Shown here piece by piece: positions 9,501 through 18,310 of a stretch of DNA of 61,327 bases. The first letter of the stretch is position 1. The number at the start of each line of letters is the position of its first letter. This stretch comes from Microcoleus sp. FACHB-DQ6. GTDB lineage: Bacteria; Cyanobacteriota; Cyanobacteriia; Cyanobacteriales; Microcoleaceae. Made by a program: the position numbers and the translations under genes. The stretch spans positions 1 through 61,327 of the forward strand of contig JACJNV010000286.1 of assembly GCA_014695175.1 (NCBI GenBank), given 5' to 3'. The notes below the pieces were generated by a model, which was not told the DNA's origin, did no database searches, and worked only from the letters and a program-made list of their open reading frames with translations.

Positions 9501-12172
9501 AAGCAGAATTCATAGAAGCTCTTAAGACTAACGATCATAACTCTATAGTCTTATATCTCTATCCTTCCTACACTTGGGAAGTACAGATGATTAAGAAAGA
9601 GAGAAAAGAAACGTTTGAGGAGGAGTTAATCAGAGTATCTAAGGATATTTGCAAGTTACAGAAGGTAGATCACTTATCCGATTTGTGTTTTAGTGAGTTA
9701 AAGAAAGTATCCGCACCTAATGACTTTCAGCACTACTCAAATATCAGATCGTCCATTGTCAACAGTAAAGGATACCATAAATCCATTAAGACTAGCTTTG
9801 ATATTGTGCCACAGCTAAGACATAAATTAGAGTCAAGCGAGCGGATACAGCAAATAACTAGCAGAACTAAAGGAGCTATTCAGCGCAATGGAAAAGAGCC
9901 GATCCCTCTACTTGGCAACCTGTTTTATATCTCCCATGTGAGAGTAAAAGATACCAAAGGAAACACTTTTCTAGTACAGAGCTACTTGGAAAAAATCAAC
10001 GGGAAATTTACTCAAGTATCAAGAAAAGTCGCAATTTTTGAAGGTGGCACACTCCAATACTTTAAGGATTTAAATCCTATAGATGCTAGTCAGAAAGACA
10101 TTAAACCTCTAGTTGTAGCAGATGGTGATACAATGTTCCCCGATCTGTCTATTGCTAAAATTCGGCTAGAATACTTAGAACCTGATGCCTCTAACGCTGG
10201 CTGTTTAGTTTCTTGCTATCGTGACTACCTTAAGAAAGACCACGGCACACCAGTAGTTAAAGCGCCAATAGCTGCTAAACTCACAGATAGGAAAGAGAAG
10301 ATAACATTAAATCGAGTATTCCCTACTCTCTGCTATCTTGCCTCTAAACTCATCAAAGACCCCACATCTAAAGCTTTCGAGTTGTATCTACTTATCTACT
10401 TAGATGCTGTTACAATCCCAGAGTTAGATTACCTAGAAAAAGATGTTAACGGGGATCTAGTCACTGTTAAGGATCTATTTTCAGCCCCTAAAACATTTAT
10501 AGGGTTTACTCATCCTAACCTTGCACCTAAAACAGTCAGGCAACAAATCAAACCAGAAGCACAACAACCTAAGCCAATAGCTCTAGATGCTGCAAAAGTC
10601 ATTAGTGGCAAGTTAGTCACTAAAGGAGTAATTGTCAACACTCCGATGATTCTAGTAATGGAAAACTCAGGGGATAATTGGACAATATCAGGCTTACCCG
10701 TAAAGGTTCCCGATTATGATTTAGCGATCTACCTAAGCGACAAGTTAGGGTTAAAGGATTTGTTAACTCATATTGACCAAACACTCTCAGGGTTAAGCCT
10801 CGACAATCAAGAAGGTAAGCTAATCAGACAGTTAAAAGATGATTTAATGACGGGTTACAAAGTCAGCAAACATCAAATACTAGCAAGTACACAAATCATT
10901 CAGACTTGCTTAGATAACGCAGAGTTGAGAGAGAAAACAATGTATATGGATAATTACTACTGTCCGCATACATTAGGCTGGATCGAATTCAATGAAGATT
11001 TAGAGAAGGATCACTTGACTTATACCATGACTGTTTGGGGTAATGAAAGAGACACTAGACGTTCTGAAGTCCCCACGGTAATAAATTGGTTAAAAAGAGT
11101 CCCCATTAATCTCAAAAGCGAGTTTAAGAGTGAATACCCTACCTTTAAACAGATTGAAAAATATCTGCACTCAAAATTCACTTTCTCATCATGTAAACTT
11201 GCATTATTGGAGGAATATCAAGGGAATCGGGGAATATTTGTAGAGATCTACTATCAAGGGAAGCTACAAACTAGACAGATGATTGCGATAACTAACCCGG
11301 TGACAGATACCCGTAATAAAGGTAAATTACCTGTAAAGTTTAATCATCGCTTTGAGCCAATGCCAGTTAAAACGTTCTTTGAGGTAATGAAGCTAACACC
11401 AGTACAAAAGCACTTAGTCAATGACGCTAAAGCTTATCTAAATCGAGTAGTTGATCGTTTTGTAGCTGCTAATAGACTACGATTTGTGGGGGTTGACAAG
11501 ATAGCTACAGTTGCTAGTACAAAGGAGATAGTAGGATTTGACAAGACTGCTAAATCATTTAATCAAGTCGCCGGAACCTTTAAAAAATGGATTCTACCTT
11601 TTACTGAGATGTCACAAGTTGAGCAAGGCAAGTTAATTGATCTCACTACCTTAGAAACATACAACGAGACTCACGTTACACAATTACTTGAATCTATTAT
11701 CCGAGGTTGGAAATACTGGGAATATCGCGAACAAGAAAAGATCGAGTTAGGAGGAAACATGGTGCATAAAAGCGATCCGGGTAGATTGATGATGAATGTA
11801 CACCACTTAGTATCTGATAACCCTAAAATCTCGGAGCTTGTTTGGAAAGATGTAATAAATACTTTCTACCAGATATCAGGACTTTTAATAGGTTTTCGCT
11901 GTACTAATGGTGTTTTATTGACTCCTTTCGATATCTACTCTAATGATGTTGAAAGGTGGGAACATAGGATAAAAATTCAACTCATCTCTATTCTAAAAGA
12001 TGGAGATAAAACTAGAACATTAGGGATTGAGTCATTGTTGCAGAGAGAGATAGAGGATCTATATTCTATACTCGATCGCCTATCCCCTAACTGGAACACT
12101 AACCAAGATATCAATAAGCATCTAGCAGAGTTACACGATTGCTTATCTACTGCTAAAAAGCTTAACCCATAA
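6572..12172 (+). CDS. 1866-residue protein: CoiA-like zinc site plus duplicated unit
   Basis: I do not recognise the whole protein. The N-terminus carries a Cys/His cluster (C40, C43, H58, H61, C69, H76, in CENC, HFSHFR, DCPWRTESH) arranged like the zinc-binding start of CoiA-type competence/nuclease-like proteins. The rest contains one unit present twice: about residues 241-850 and 1310-1866. Shared landmarks are THPNL, ALPVKV/GLPVKV, AVYLSDK/AIYLSDK, a DTRRS-containing strand, KTRTLGIESLLQR, and NKHL near each end. Between them lie an acidic E/T/V-rich linker (~850-960) and a unique region (~970-1300). No membrane segment or signal peptide. The copies have diverged at DNA level. It makes up half of the element's length; replication, transfer or defence roles are all open. 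Confidence 0.75.
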   Translation: MKAESEVAISFAISIFSNEKFTPDDYRLTYKSYEELGLICENCRELVFFKQGIERVSHFSHFRDTGKDCPWRTESHSNTQSSDSYKREQSLQEFQTKFRGIVERAIIRYRQILSTQLYTQIAEGKSLVSTYKIDIESWVRWFNLNRKQLENLANNLYQSNELVSERNQRILLNFLDYLCVPASEYILIDILYYVFGLLDKEISLKKYLEEVPSKVIELMSYADWEKEYQVAQESLTFNEFPGYTHPNLPAKPPKSATITERIEPKPIKLDGARTNDHEYQLRAIIGNVPCLLTFKKSFHLWDVIALPVKVSPYHLAVYLSDKVGSTELLNHIKTQLSDLNLNLARNEVKIEEVTKQLTNLPDNDYFLPGSRRLKVELESLVKVSDGINDIIHSLDGLSLDIKDRKFPRPMDVLESTKIIEKCLREEYIKPESSYTDDYYRWHNLGTLRIIEQVEREKPTYTLTILGDEKDTRRSSIPLVMNWLRRVPKILQDHFKEDYPTNEEIKSHLMSIYPFYKRKVREGDKIDKSFINLEADMIIKTKGRLIMEIYFNGQLQTSQLLSITKPVNNPERQGKIPVKISSSVEIKSVDTLTHLLRCDEVKQTFSAQNTINRLVQKFVDSNIKLFTREKEEKIVSRVAIKDLLGFSKESKGYPQIAKQFNKFTLPYTSESEVNLGKLINLLTLETFDCHDIANLLDKMVNNWKHWNKSETINLAGFSFTKKDPGELMVNIFHTIKHNQDRSQVVWGEFIDQLYLLSKLPIGFRTSEGVLLTPGSLLPTDRKTWEHRIRIQLISIIKEGDKTRTLGIESLLQRDIYSLYSLLNRLQPGWNNNEDINKHLQALHDTLAAEGDTEAIPEIPDTVEETQNHLESRSEVLEVNPEITQPIETTEEVSQVTEDKAEPAEPLNVSTESSLPLLDTISTLEDNSEVSQELSVNPRMSICVALENTEKKMIKKQLPLEVKELLPMLDAWLLATQQKAEFIEALKTNDHNSIVLYLYPSYTWEVQMIKKERKETFEEELIRVSKDICKLQKVDHLSDLCFSELKKVSAPNDFQHYSNIRSSIVNSKGYHKSIKTSFDIVPQLRHKLESSERIQQITSRTKGAIQRNGKEPIPLLGNLFYISHVRVKDTKGNTFLVQSYLEKINGKFTQVSRKVAIFEGGTLQYFKDLNPIDASQKDIKPLVVADGDTMFPDLSIAKIRLEYLEPDASNAGCLVSCYRDYLKKDHGTPVVKAPIAAKLTDRKEKITLNRVFPTLCYLASKLIKDPTSKAFELYLLIYLDAVTIPELDYLEKDVNGDLVTVKDLFSAPKTFIGFTHPNLAPKTVRQQIKPEAQQPKPIALDAAKVISGKLVTKGVIVNTPMILVMENSGDNWTISGLPVKVPDYDLAIYLSDKLGLKDLLTHIDQTLSGLSLDNQEGKLIRQLKDDLMTGYKVSKHQILASTQIIQTCLDNAELREKTMYMDNYYCPHTLGWIEFNEDLEKDHLTYTMTVWGNERDTRRSEVPTVINWLKRVPINLKSEFKSEYPTFKQIEKYLHSKFTFSSCKLALLEEYQGNRGIFVEIYYQGKLQTRQMIAITNPVTDTRNKGKLPVKFNHRFEPMPVKTFFEVMKLTPVQKHLVNDAKAYLNRVVDRFVAANRLRFVGVDKIATVASTKEIVGFDKTAKSFNQVAGTFKKWILPFTEMSQVEQGKLIDLTTLETYNETHVTQLLESIIRGWKYWEYREQEKIELGGNMVHKSDPGRLMMNVHHLVSDNPKISELVWKDVINTFYQISGLLIGFRCTNGVLLTPFDIYSNDVERWEHRIKIQLISILKDGDKTRTLGIESLLQREIEDLYSILDRLSPNWNTNQDINKHLAELHDCLSTAKKLNP

Positions 12173-12784
12173 GACCAACTAGCTAGGTTAGACCCGGTAA
12201 GTTATCTTAGCTCTTTCTACTAAAGTATGAAGCCTTTGACTTAAGTCAGTAAAAAGAATGAAATTTAGTAGATGTAAACAAATAAAACAGGTATATATAC
12301 ACTACTAAGATATGACATTATATCTAAAAAGTGGTATAGGAAAGTATATAAGAAATATGAGAATCTATAGGAACAGAGTAGAGACGATAGCTAAATGGTT
12401 GAGGTTAGAGTAACCCGCTTTCGCTATGTGCTTCTATTACATAATTTATTTCAATGCAAACTCAAGGTTCTATAACTAAAACAAATCATATTATATACCT
12501 CTAGATTGAGCTACAGGGAGCGATAAGGCACGTATGGGTATGAATTACATTTATTGTGTAGAGGAGCCTTAAAACTCGATTTAAAGCCGATAGAACAGAT
12601 AGGTAAGCCTAGAGATGGAATCTTAGTCTATTATAATCTAAGCTTATTTACTTAATAAGTATTGCTTATCTGATTTTAGAGTTAGGTTTAATCCATATTT
12701 ATGGTAGAGTAGAGTCATTTGAGAGAAAAGTGAGAGAAAAGAGGTGGCGATCGCATCCTTATCGCATCCTTCTAGTAGTGGCTC
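12173..12784. other. AT-rich right-end non-coding region of the element
   Basis: No credible gene. It shares two short sequences with the 5908-6571 gap (see there), carries a direct CGCATCCTT pair at about 12751-12770, and includes the 11-bp paired repeat at 12720-12741. A single HIP1-type GCGATCGC occurs at 12746, close to the right attachment repeat. Confidence 0.5.
12720..12741 (+). promoter_or_regulatory. Candidate integrase arm-site pair, right
   Basis: Two perfect adjacent copies of TGAGAGAAAAG (12720-12730 and 12731-12741), 43 bp inside the right attachment repeat. The matching degenerate pair near the left end lies in inverted orientation. The arrangement is typical of arm-type recombinase sites. 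Confidence 0.5.
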
Positions 12785-12921
<137 letters not shown>

Positions 12922-13038
12922 TCGTTTTATCTCTTTTCTAATATAAACATATCTTTCTGAAAATAGCAACCCCTAAATCAAAAAAACTTTTTAGATTGTG
13001 GGAGGGGTTGCTGAAATCGGATCAGAGTGTCGATCGCA

Positions 13039-13992
13039 CTAAAGCATCGACACTTCCCCGATTACCTCCAAGCGCTTGAAGTCACTGAGAGTGAGGTAAG
13101 TTTCCGAAAGAGTTTCGGCGATCGTCGGAGTGATCCACCCCAACTGCTTGAGCAAGTGAATGGCCACAGCAAATTGAGCACGCTTTCCCCCATCCGTCAC
13201 CTTAATTGCCAAGCCCATGCCTTCGCCAACGCGGCCAATGCACTGCACCCCTTCGGCGCCGGACTTGCTCACCAATTCCCCTTGAGTCAAGCGCATCAGT
13301 TCCGTGTCAAATTTGCCCTCACCGGCAACCATCATTGGGTGATGAGTCATAGCGCGGACAATCCGCTCCATATCCACATTGTTGCCGGAGGCTAACTGAG
13401 CGTACAAAGACGCCATTTGCCCCAACTGCAACAGATAGGTAGGAGCGCCGCAGTCGTCGCGAGCGCTGATAAACTCTTCGGCAGGCATTGCCAGCAAGTC
13501 AGCCACTTTGCCCAAAATAAGCTGCTGGACGGGATGTTTGCGGCGCAAATAAGTTTCCATAGGCCAGTGCAGTTGCTGGCAGACAGCCAGCATTCCGGCG
13601 TGTTTGCCGGAGCAGTTGTATTGCAGGGCGCTCTTTTTGCCTTCGGGAATGGGGCATTGAAGTTTAGAGGGGTCTATGTCGCAGCGCCACAGGACGTTAA
13701 ATACCTGGCGCGATTGCTCGATCGTACCTTGATGGGAACTGCAAATAATCGCTAAATCTCGATCGGTCAATTCGTAGCGTTCTAAAGTGCCAGTCCCCGT
13801 CACCGCCAAAGCTTGAAAAGGCTTGAGTGAAGAACGGACAAATGAGGCCGTTTCCGAGTTACCAGCAACAGACAGAACGCGCCCGCGGTTGTCGCAGACA
13901 GCGGCCTGGGCGCGGTGCCTCGATTCCACAATACCTTCGCGCAGCAGTGTGACTTCAAGTTCGGGAGCTTGGGTTCGTTTTCCCCTTGTCAT
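13039..13992 (-). CDS. Asparaginase, asparaginase_II family
   Basis: 317 residues matching the Pfam Asparaginase_II family (PF06089) rather than the classical type I/II amidohydrolases. Expected to hydrolyse L-asparagine to aspartate and ammonia in the cytoplasm. Family landmarks are the opening VTLLREGIVESRH, SFVRSSLKPFQA, the CSSHQGT segment, YNCSGKHAGMLA, DDCGAPTYLL, and HHPMMVAGEGKFDTELM. No signal peptide. Length is normal for the family. It is transcribed away from the tRNA, and its upstream region (13993-14030) has a short ATTTTAG tandem repeat. Confidence 0.88.
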   Translation of the reverse strand: MTRGKRTQAPELEVTLLREGIVESRHRAQAAVCDNRGRVLSVAGNSETASFVRSSLKPFQALAVTGTGTLERYELTDRDLAIICSSHQGTIEQSRQVFNVLWRCDIDPSKLQCPIPEGKKSALQYNCSGKHAGMLAVCQQLHWPMETYLRRKHPVQQLILGKVADLLAMPAEEFISARDDCGAPTYLLQLGQMASLYAQLASGNNVDMERIVRAMTHHPMMVAGEGKFDTELMRLTQGELVSKSGAEGVQCIGRVGEGMGLAIKVTDGGKRAQFAVAIHLLKQLGWITPTIAETLSETYLTLSDFKRLEVIGEVSML

Positions 13993-13996
13993 ATCA

Positions 13997-14027
13997 ATTT
14001 TAGATTTTAGATTTTAGATTTTAGATT
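13997..14027. repeat. ATTTTAG heptamer tandem repeat
   Basis: About four tandem copies of the heptamer ATTTTAG directly upstream of the asparaginase start. The same word recurs at about 34378-34408 and 34660-34680. These are short repeats of the kind scattered through Oscillatoriales intergenic DNA. Confidence 0.7.
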
Positions 14028-14173
14028 GGGGCTCGTGGAAGTTTTGAGTGGCAAGCTGCCAGTTACGAGTTATAAAGTTAATCTTTGTGCGATCGTTTCT
14101 CGCTCGTGCACCCCGTGTTTGTTGTTGGCTGTGCGCGGCAATCTCAAAACTCAAAACTCCCTTCCATTCCCGA

Positions 14174-14689
14174 TTACAAACAACTCCAAGTTAGTCCCCC
14201 GGCAACCAGCAATACTGTCAAACCATAAAATGTCTGCCGCAGACGCCTGAGAATTGGTTCTAGTTGGTAGTTGACAATCAACTGGTCTTGAAGCACAACT
14301 TCGGGAGTTTTAGGCCAAGATTGACAATCGTACCAGCCAGACTCTTCGTAGACGACCGTGGGATTTGAAAGGCGCGATCGCACGTAGAACCAACCCAAGT
14401 AGAGTCGCAGCAAAGCTAATCCTAGAATAAAACCGGCACCTGCGGCACCGCTGAGGACAAACTGAGCTGGATACTTGACAGGAGCAAAGCTAGAAGCAGC
14501 TATCGGCCCAGATACCAAGCAACTCCAACCCCACAGCCAAGCTAGTTTTGCCAGGTATCCGGGCCAATTGAGTGTTACCCAGCTAAAAAACCAGGATTCT
14601 TTAAGTTCTTGGTATTCATTGATCGGTCGCTGTTCTTGCGGAACCGGACAAATAGAAACAGAAGCGTCTTTCACATTAGCCATCCTCAC
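14174..14689 (-). CDS. CGLD27 (DUF1230) family membrane protein
   Basis: Member of the family conserved in the green lineage and diatoms (CGLD27, DUF1230), known from cyanobacteria and chloroplasts; plant work links it to photosynthetic acclimation, exact role unknown. The hallmark opening CPVPQEQRPINEYQELKESW is present, followed by two hydrophobic segments (LAWLWGWSCLVSGPIAASSF and VLSGAAGAGFILGLALLRLY) and a third at the C-terminus. The GTG at 14689 overlaps the rsfS stop (GTGA); the ATG at 14683 is the alternative start. Translationally coupled to rsfS. Confidence 0.85.
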   Translation of the reverse strand: MRMANVKDASVSICPVPQEQRPINEYQELKESWFFSWVTLNWPGYLAKLAWLWGWSCLVSGPIAASSFAPVKYPAQFVLSGAAGAGFILGLALLRLYLGWFYVRSRLSNPTVVYEESGWYDCQSWPKTPEVVLQDQLIVNYQLEPILRRLRQTFYGLTVLLVAGGLTWSCL

Positions 14690-15105
14690 GGCGCGGGGGA
14701 AAAGTCAATGCGTTCGGCGTGTCCCCAGAACGCTTCTAAATTGTAGAACTCCCGCTCTTGAGGCTTCAAAATGTGAATGATCGCGTCGCCGTAGTCCATG
14801 ACGACCCAACTAGCGTCTGATAGGCCTTGTGTACGAAGTGGCAAGCGTTGCCACTCTTCTTCCACTTGGTCTGCTATCGCTTGGGAGATGGCTCGTACCT
14901 GGACGTTGGAAAATCCAGTGACGATCGCAAAGTAGTCTGCCAAGTAGCATACTTCTGCCACCCGGAGCAATACAATATCTACTGCTTTGCGTTCATCGGC
15001 TGCTTGGGCAACGGTCATGATCAGGCCGCGAGCTTCGTCTGAGGAGGTGCCGTCGGTTGCTGTAGACTGAGCCCTGGAGTATTCGAGTTGAGTTAGATCA
15101 GACAT
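14686..15105 (-). CDS. rsfS: Ribosome silencing factor RsfS (Iojap)
   Basis: Binds ribosomal protein L14 and blocks joining of the 30S and 50S subunits in starved cells. The 139-residue protein has the RsfS core: VDIVLLRVAEVCYLADYF, the FSNVQVRAIS helix, and the C-terminal WVVMDYGDAIIHI followed by ReFYNLEAFW. The first ~30 residues are a variable extension. Gene order yqeK - rsfS is widespread in bacteria and supports the call. It overlaps the CGLD27 start. Confidence 0.93.
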   Translation of the reverse strand: MSDLTQLEYSRAQSTATDGTSSDEARGLIMTVAQAADERKAVDIVLLRVAEVCYLADYFAIVTGFSNVQVRAISQAIADQVEEEWQRLPLRTQGLSDASWVVMDYGDAIIHILKPQEREFYNLEAFWGHAERIDFSPAP

Positions 15106-15242
15106 TAATTGTTTAATTTCCTAATTGATAGGGTAAGGGGGAAGGGGTGCGCTTTCGCGATCGGTTGTTGGCTGTTTGAGACGGGAAATAGGAGTTAGGT
15201 TGAAGCCAAAAGTAAGCACAGGATTGCTGATAAATTTTACTT

Positions 15243-15875
15243 TTAACTTGTGATTTGTTCGATCGACTTCTGGGTCGAATTTCCTGTTTCCGGCGATCGA
15301 GCCATAAGCAGCGCCCAATTGCGGGTAAGTACGGTGCGGGGGTGGATGTAGCAGCGAGTTTCTAGCAAATATTTAAGAGAATAATCGCTAGTTTGCCACA
15401 CGGCTGCATAAAGATTTTGCAAGCTTGCCTCGCGCAGTGCTTCTAGTTCGGCTGTGTTGCCGCGGCTCGGCTCTATAGTGTCTGCTATGAATACGGTACA
15501 ACTGAGCTGGCTCATGTTTGGTCGGCCGAGGGTGTGATTGGCGATTGCGTCCAAAATTTCTCGATCGACCACCCCGAATTCGTCTCTGGCGACGATCGCG
15601 CTTGCGTCTGCGTGCAGCAAGTGCGGGTGTGCTTCCAACACTGAGTCTAACTCTAAACCTTCCTTCTGAGCCATTTGCAGCAGCAGTTGAGGTTTGAAGT
15701 ATTTTGCCAAATCGTGCAACAAACCGGCCGATCGGGCTTTTGCTTCGTCGAGGCCGTAATGGCGAGCCAAGTCACCTGCTACCTGTTCGACTCCGAGGAT
15801 ATGTTTGATGCGGGCAGCAGGAACGCGCTCAGAGAGCCAAGCTAGGACGTTTTCGCGCGCGGGTGCAAGTGTCAA
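15243..15875 (-). CDS. yqeK: YqeK-type HD phosphohydrolase
   Basis: Symmetrical Ap4A hydrolase-type HD-domain protein, expected to split diadenosine tetraphosphate into two ADP. The HD signature is GLLHDLAKYF, preceded by IKHILGVEQVA (first metal His) and followed by HPHLLHADAS and ANHTLGR with the remaining metal ligands. The only upstream start in frame is a TTG at 15875, preceded by GGAG at a good distance. The last ~20 residues are polar and variable. It sits 137 bp upstream of rsfS in the usual order. Confidence 0.88.
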   Translation of the reverse strand: MTLAPARENVLAWLSERVPAARIKHILGVEQVAGDLARHYGLDEAKARSAGLLHDLAKYFKPQLLLQMAQKEGLELDSVLEAHPHLLHADASAIVARDEFGVVDREILDAIANHTLGRPNMSQLSCTVFIADTIEPSRGNTAELEALREASLQNLYAAVWQTSDYSLKYLLETRCYIHPRTVLTRNWALLMARSPETGNSTQKSIEQITS

Positions 15876-15951
15876 ATATTAACTCCGAAATTGTGTGATA
15901 TCTAGTATTTTAGCGTTTTGTTTCGATCGGCTGCTGTGACGCTATAGTTTT

Positions 15952-17016
15952 TTATCGAAAAGAACGCTCATTAGTCTCTTCAAAAAATAATTCCTCACTT
16001 TGAGTAGCCATCCGAACAGCAATCCGGTCTTGAAGAATCCTTGGATTAAAGTTTTTACGGACTTCCTCGTCGATACGATTAAGTAAAAAAGGTATCTCGT
16101 GACCGACGTTGTTTAGCTGGCAGTCAGCAGCCATTATCCGCAGCATATCCTCTAAATGGTTTTCATGGACTTCAAAACCAAAAGCTTTTTTTCTGGGTTT
16201 AAATAATCCTCTAAGTATATGTCTTGCTGTACCATTTTGAAATTCTTCTAAAACATAGCGGTTTCGAGTTTCACCATGATTTTTATTGGGAACATTACTT
16301 TGATTTAAATGATCGGCTAAAGTTTCTACTATATATAGTTCTCCCTGCCTGAGCGCACGAGCAAACTTGGCAAATACAGGATTAGCTTTTACATTTTTTA
16401 TCACACCCAAGCATTTTTTCCCACTTGTAAATAATCGGGAATATAACTGAACCCCTTCTTGAGTAGCGCCTAACCATTCATATACTAATGTTCCATCAAA
16501 AAATATGTATGGTTCAGCTATTTGTAGACCATGCAGAACCTCATAATATCGTAGATACGCTGTTTGAGAAATACCATACAGTCCTTCTTCCTCTATTTTA
16601 ATAAAATCATCGCTATTTTCAGATTCGGAAAGTTCTATTTTACTCGACCAATAATGTAAAGATTCTTGTAGTGAGCGACGGTAGGAAATACTGCCAACTC
16701 CTACCGATAATGCTTGTCCTGCTGAGTACATTTGCATGGGCAATGTGTTAGTTCCATCTATAGCAGCAACTTCCCCTCTTTCTAATTCTAGTGCTGTACT
16801 AAACAAACCAAAATCTACTTGACGTAGCCTTTGCCTACCATTAGAAAGAGGTTCGGCTGATTCCATAATTTCTCTTGCTTCTCGTATAACTTCTCGTGCT
16901 TTTTCGCTTTCAAGCATTTCCACGACATCATCTGCTATGCCACCGAAGCTAATAGCAAACTCATCACGAGTGATTGGCCTTGATTGATTAACTAATTTTC
17001 TAAATGTGTTCGACAT
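15952..17016 (-). CDS. NurA-like nuclease of a HerA-MTase-NurA operon
   Basis: NurA family proteins are RNase H-like nucleases that work with HerA ATPases to resect DNA ends. This protein (354 residues) has the family's acidic motifs: AAIDGT (D87), FFDGTLVYEW (D174), a CLGVIKNVK strand (~202-210), and a C-terminal GHEIPFLLNRIDEEV segment resembling the last NurA motif. The frame opens at 17043, but the ATG at 17016 has GGAG upstream and begins 1 bp after the methyltransferase stop, so it is chosen. It is the last gene of a three-gene operon with the methyltransferase and HerA-like ATPase. Pairing with HerA supports the call more than sequence alone. Confidence 0.8.
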   Translation of the reverse strand: MSNTFRKLVNQSRPITRDEFAISFGGIADDVVEMLESEKAREVIREAREIMESAEPLSNGRQRLRQVDFGLFSTALELERGEVAAIDGTNTLPMQMYSAGQALSVGVGSISYRRSLQESLHYWSSKIELSESENSDDFIKIEEEGLYGISQTAYLRYYEVLHGLQIAEPYIFFDGTLVYEWLGATQEGVQLYSRLFTSGKKCLGVIKNVKANPVFAKFARALRQGELYIVETLADHLNQSNVPNKNHGETRNRYVLEEFQNGTARHILRGLFKPRKKAFGFEVHENHLEDMLRIMAADCQLNNVGHEIPFLLNRIDEEVRKNFNPRILQDRIAVRMATQSEELFFEETNERSFR

Positions 17017-17017
17017 T

Positions 17018-18310
17018 TTAAACTCCTGACTTCTCAAAAACATTCAAAACACAGGTATCAGATCGCATTCTGCGATATCGCTTTGCTGCATTATTTTTCC
17101 GGGCACTACCAGGTTCTTGCTGACGTGCGCGTGAAACAAACGCTGCATCAATCCAGTGTAACCCTGCATTAATAGCAAGTGAATAAGCATCAGCAGGAAC
17201 ATCATAGTTCGGATTTTCTGGTTTTAATCCACTCCACTTTGGTAAAAATATACAGAGTTTTCCATTAGGAAGAAGAGAAGCTGTCAAAGCTACAATGACT
17301 TCTTTAAGAAGCTCTAAATATTCGGCGTAATGTTTTGCTGCCGCTAAATCACCATCAAATAGATGATTCGATTGACCAAAATAAGGAGGGTCAATGAAAA
17401 TCCAATCCGCTTTGATAGGTAATGGTTTTCTAGCATCATGCTTCTGGATAAAATTCCGACAGGGATGTAGATCGAACAAGTGTATTTCTAAGTCAAAAGC
17501 GGAATCTTTCTGCCAGCGATCGCGGTCATCATAAACACGCTTAAACATTCCGCTACCAGCCATTGCATCTACAGCTACGCCCGTTTTGGGGGCAAAGTAA
17601 TACAAAGCGTTTGCATAAATTTCTCCTGGTATTGAACCTGGAAAATCTTCTTTTTTTCGCCACTTAGGATGGCCAAAAGCCCACCAATCAGAAGGCTTAA
17701 TGATGTCAAGGTTAGCTTTAATGCTGCCATTCTTATGACACCATTCTCGATGAATTTGAGTAGGTGTGGCTGATGACTTTTTTTCAAAAATTTTTGCAGC
17801 TTCAATCAGGTATTCACCAGCCCTATCTTTTTGGCGTTGAGCGTATTGAAACAAAGCTGGAGGTGCTTCACGCAAATTTCCTGTATTAATAAAAGCTTTT
17901 TCAACGCTTTCGATTGCTTTTCCTTGAATAATATAACCTTTGGCTTTGTTGGGAGGTAGCCCTACTAACTCGCACAGTTGCCTCAACTCCAAATTATGTT
18001 TTTTTTCATTCTCAATATCCTCTAATAAATGGCTTATTTTTGCCCATAACTTTGCTCTGTAAAATGCTCCTCCTGGCTCCCTCTTACTTACAACTTCAGC
18101 ACATTTAACAACATCGTTTGGGTCTTGAATTTCAGCCAATATCGCCTCAGCCAAATCATAAAATTCCGTACTTTCTACAGTGCTATAGAAGTCGTCAAGC
18201 AGGTGTCTATTAAAGTTTTTGGTGTGTGAAATGTAGCCGTTATTTGTATTATTATCTTCTTCAATAACACCCCTTCTATCTATTTTTTCTTTTTTACCAA
18301 CCAATGTCAT
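17018..18310 (-). CDS. DNA amino-methyltransferase-like protein in HerA-NurA operon
   Basis: Predicted N6-adenine or N4-cytosine DNA methyltransferase. The SAM-binding motif I is VDAMAGSGM (247-255), an acidic residue follows in LFDLHP (~280), and the catalytic motif IV is IDPPY (306-310). No obvious large target-recognition domain follows the catalytic motif; residues 1-240 are a helical region, with a possible helix-turn-helix around LCELVGLPPNKAKGYI, that might provide specificity. Its start overlaps the HerA-like gene by 17 bp and its stop is 1 bp before the NurA-like start. It could mark self DNA, with HerA/NurA attacking unmarked DNA. No DNA specificity can be read from the sequence. 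Confidence 0.78.
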   Translation of the reverse strand: MTLVGKKEKIDRRGVIEEDNNTNNGYISHTKNFNRHLLDDFYSTVESTEFYDLAEAILAEIQDPNDVVKCAEVVSKREPGGAFYRAKLWAKISHLLEDIENEKKHNLELRQLCELVGLPPNKAKGYIIQGKAIESVEKAFINTGNLREAPPALFQYAQRQKDRAGEYLIEAAKIFEKKSSATPTQIHREWCHKNGSIKANLDIIKPSDWWAFGHPKWRKKEDFPGSIPGEIYANALYYFAPKTGVAVDAMAGSGMFKRVYDDRDRWQKDSAFDLEIHLFDLHPCRNFIQKHDARKPLPIKADWIFIDPPYFGQSNHLFDGDLAAAKHYAEYLELLKEVIVALTASLLPNGKLCIFLPKWSGLKPENPNYDVPADAYSLAINAGLHWIDAAFVSRARQQEPGSARKNNAAKRYRRMRSDTCVLNVFEKSGV

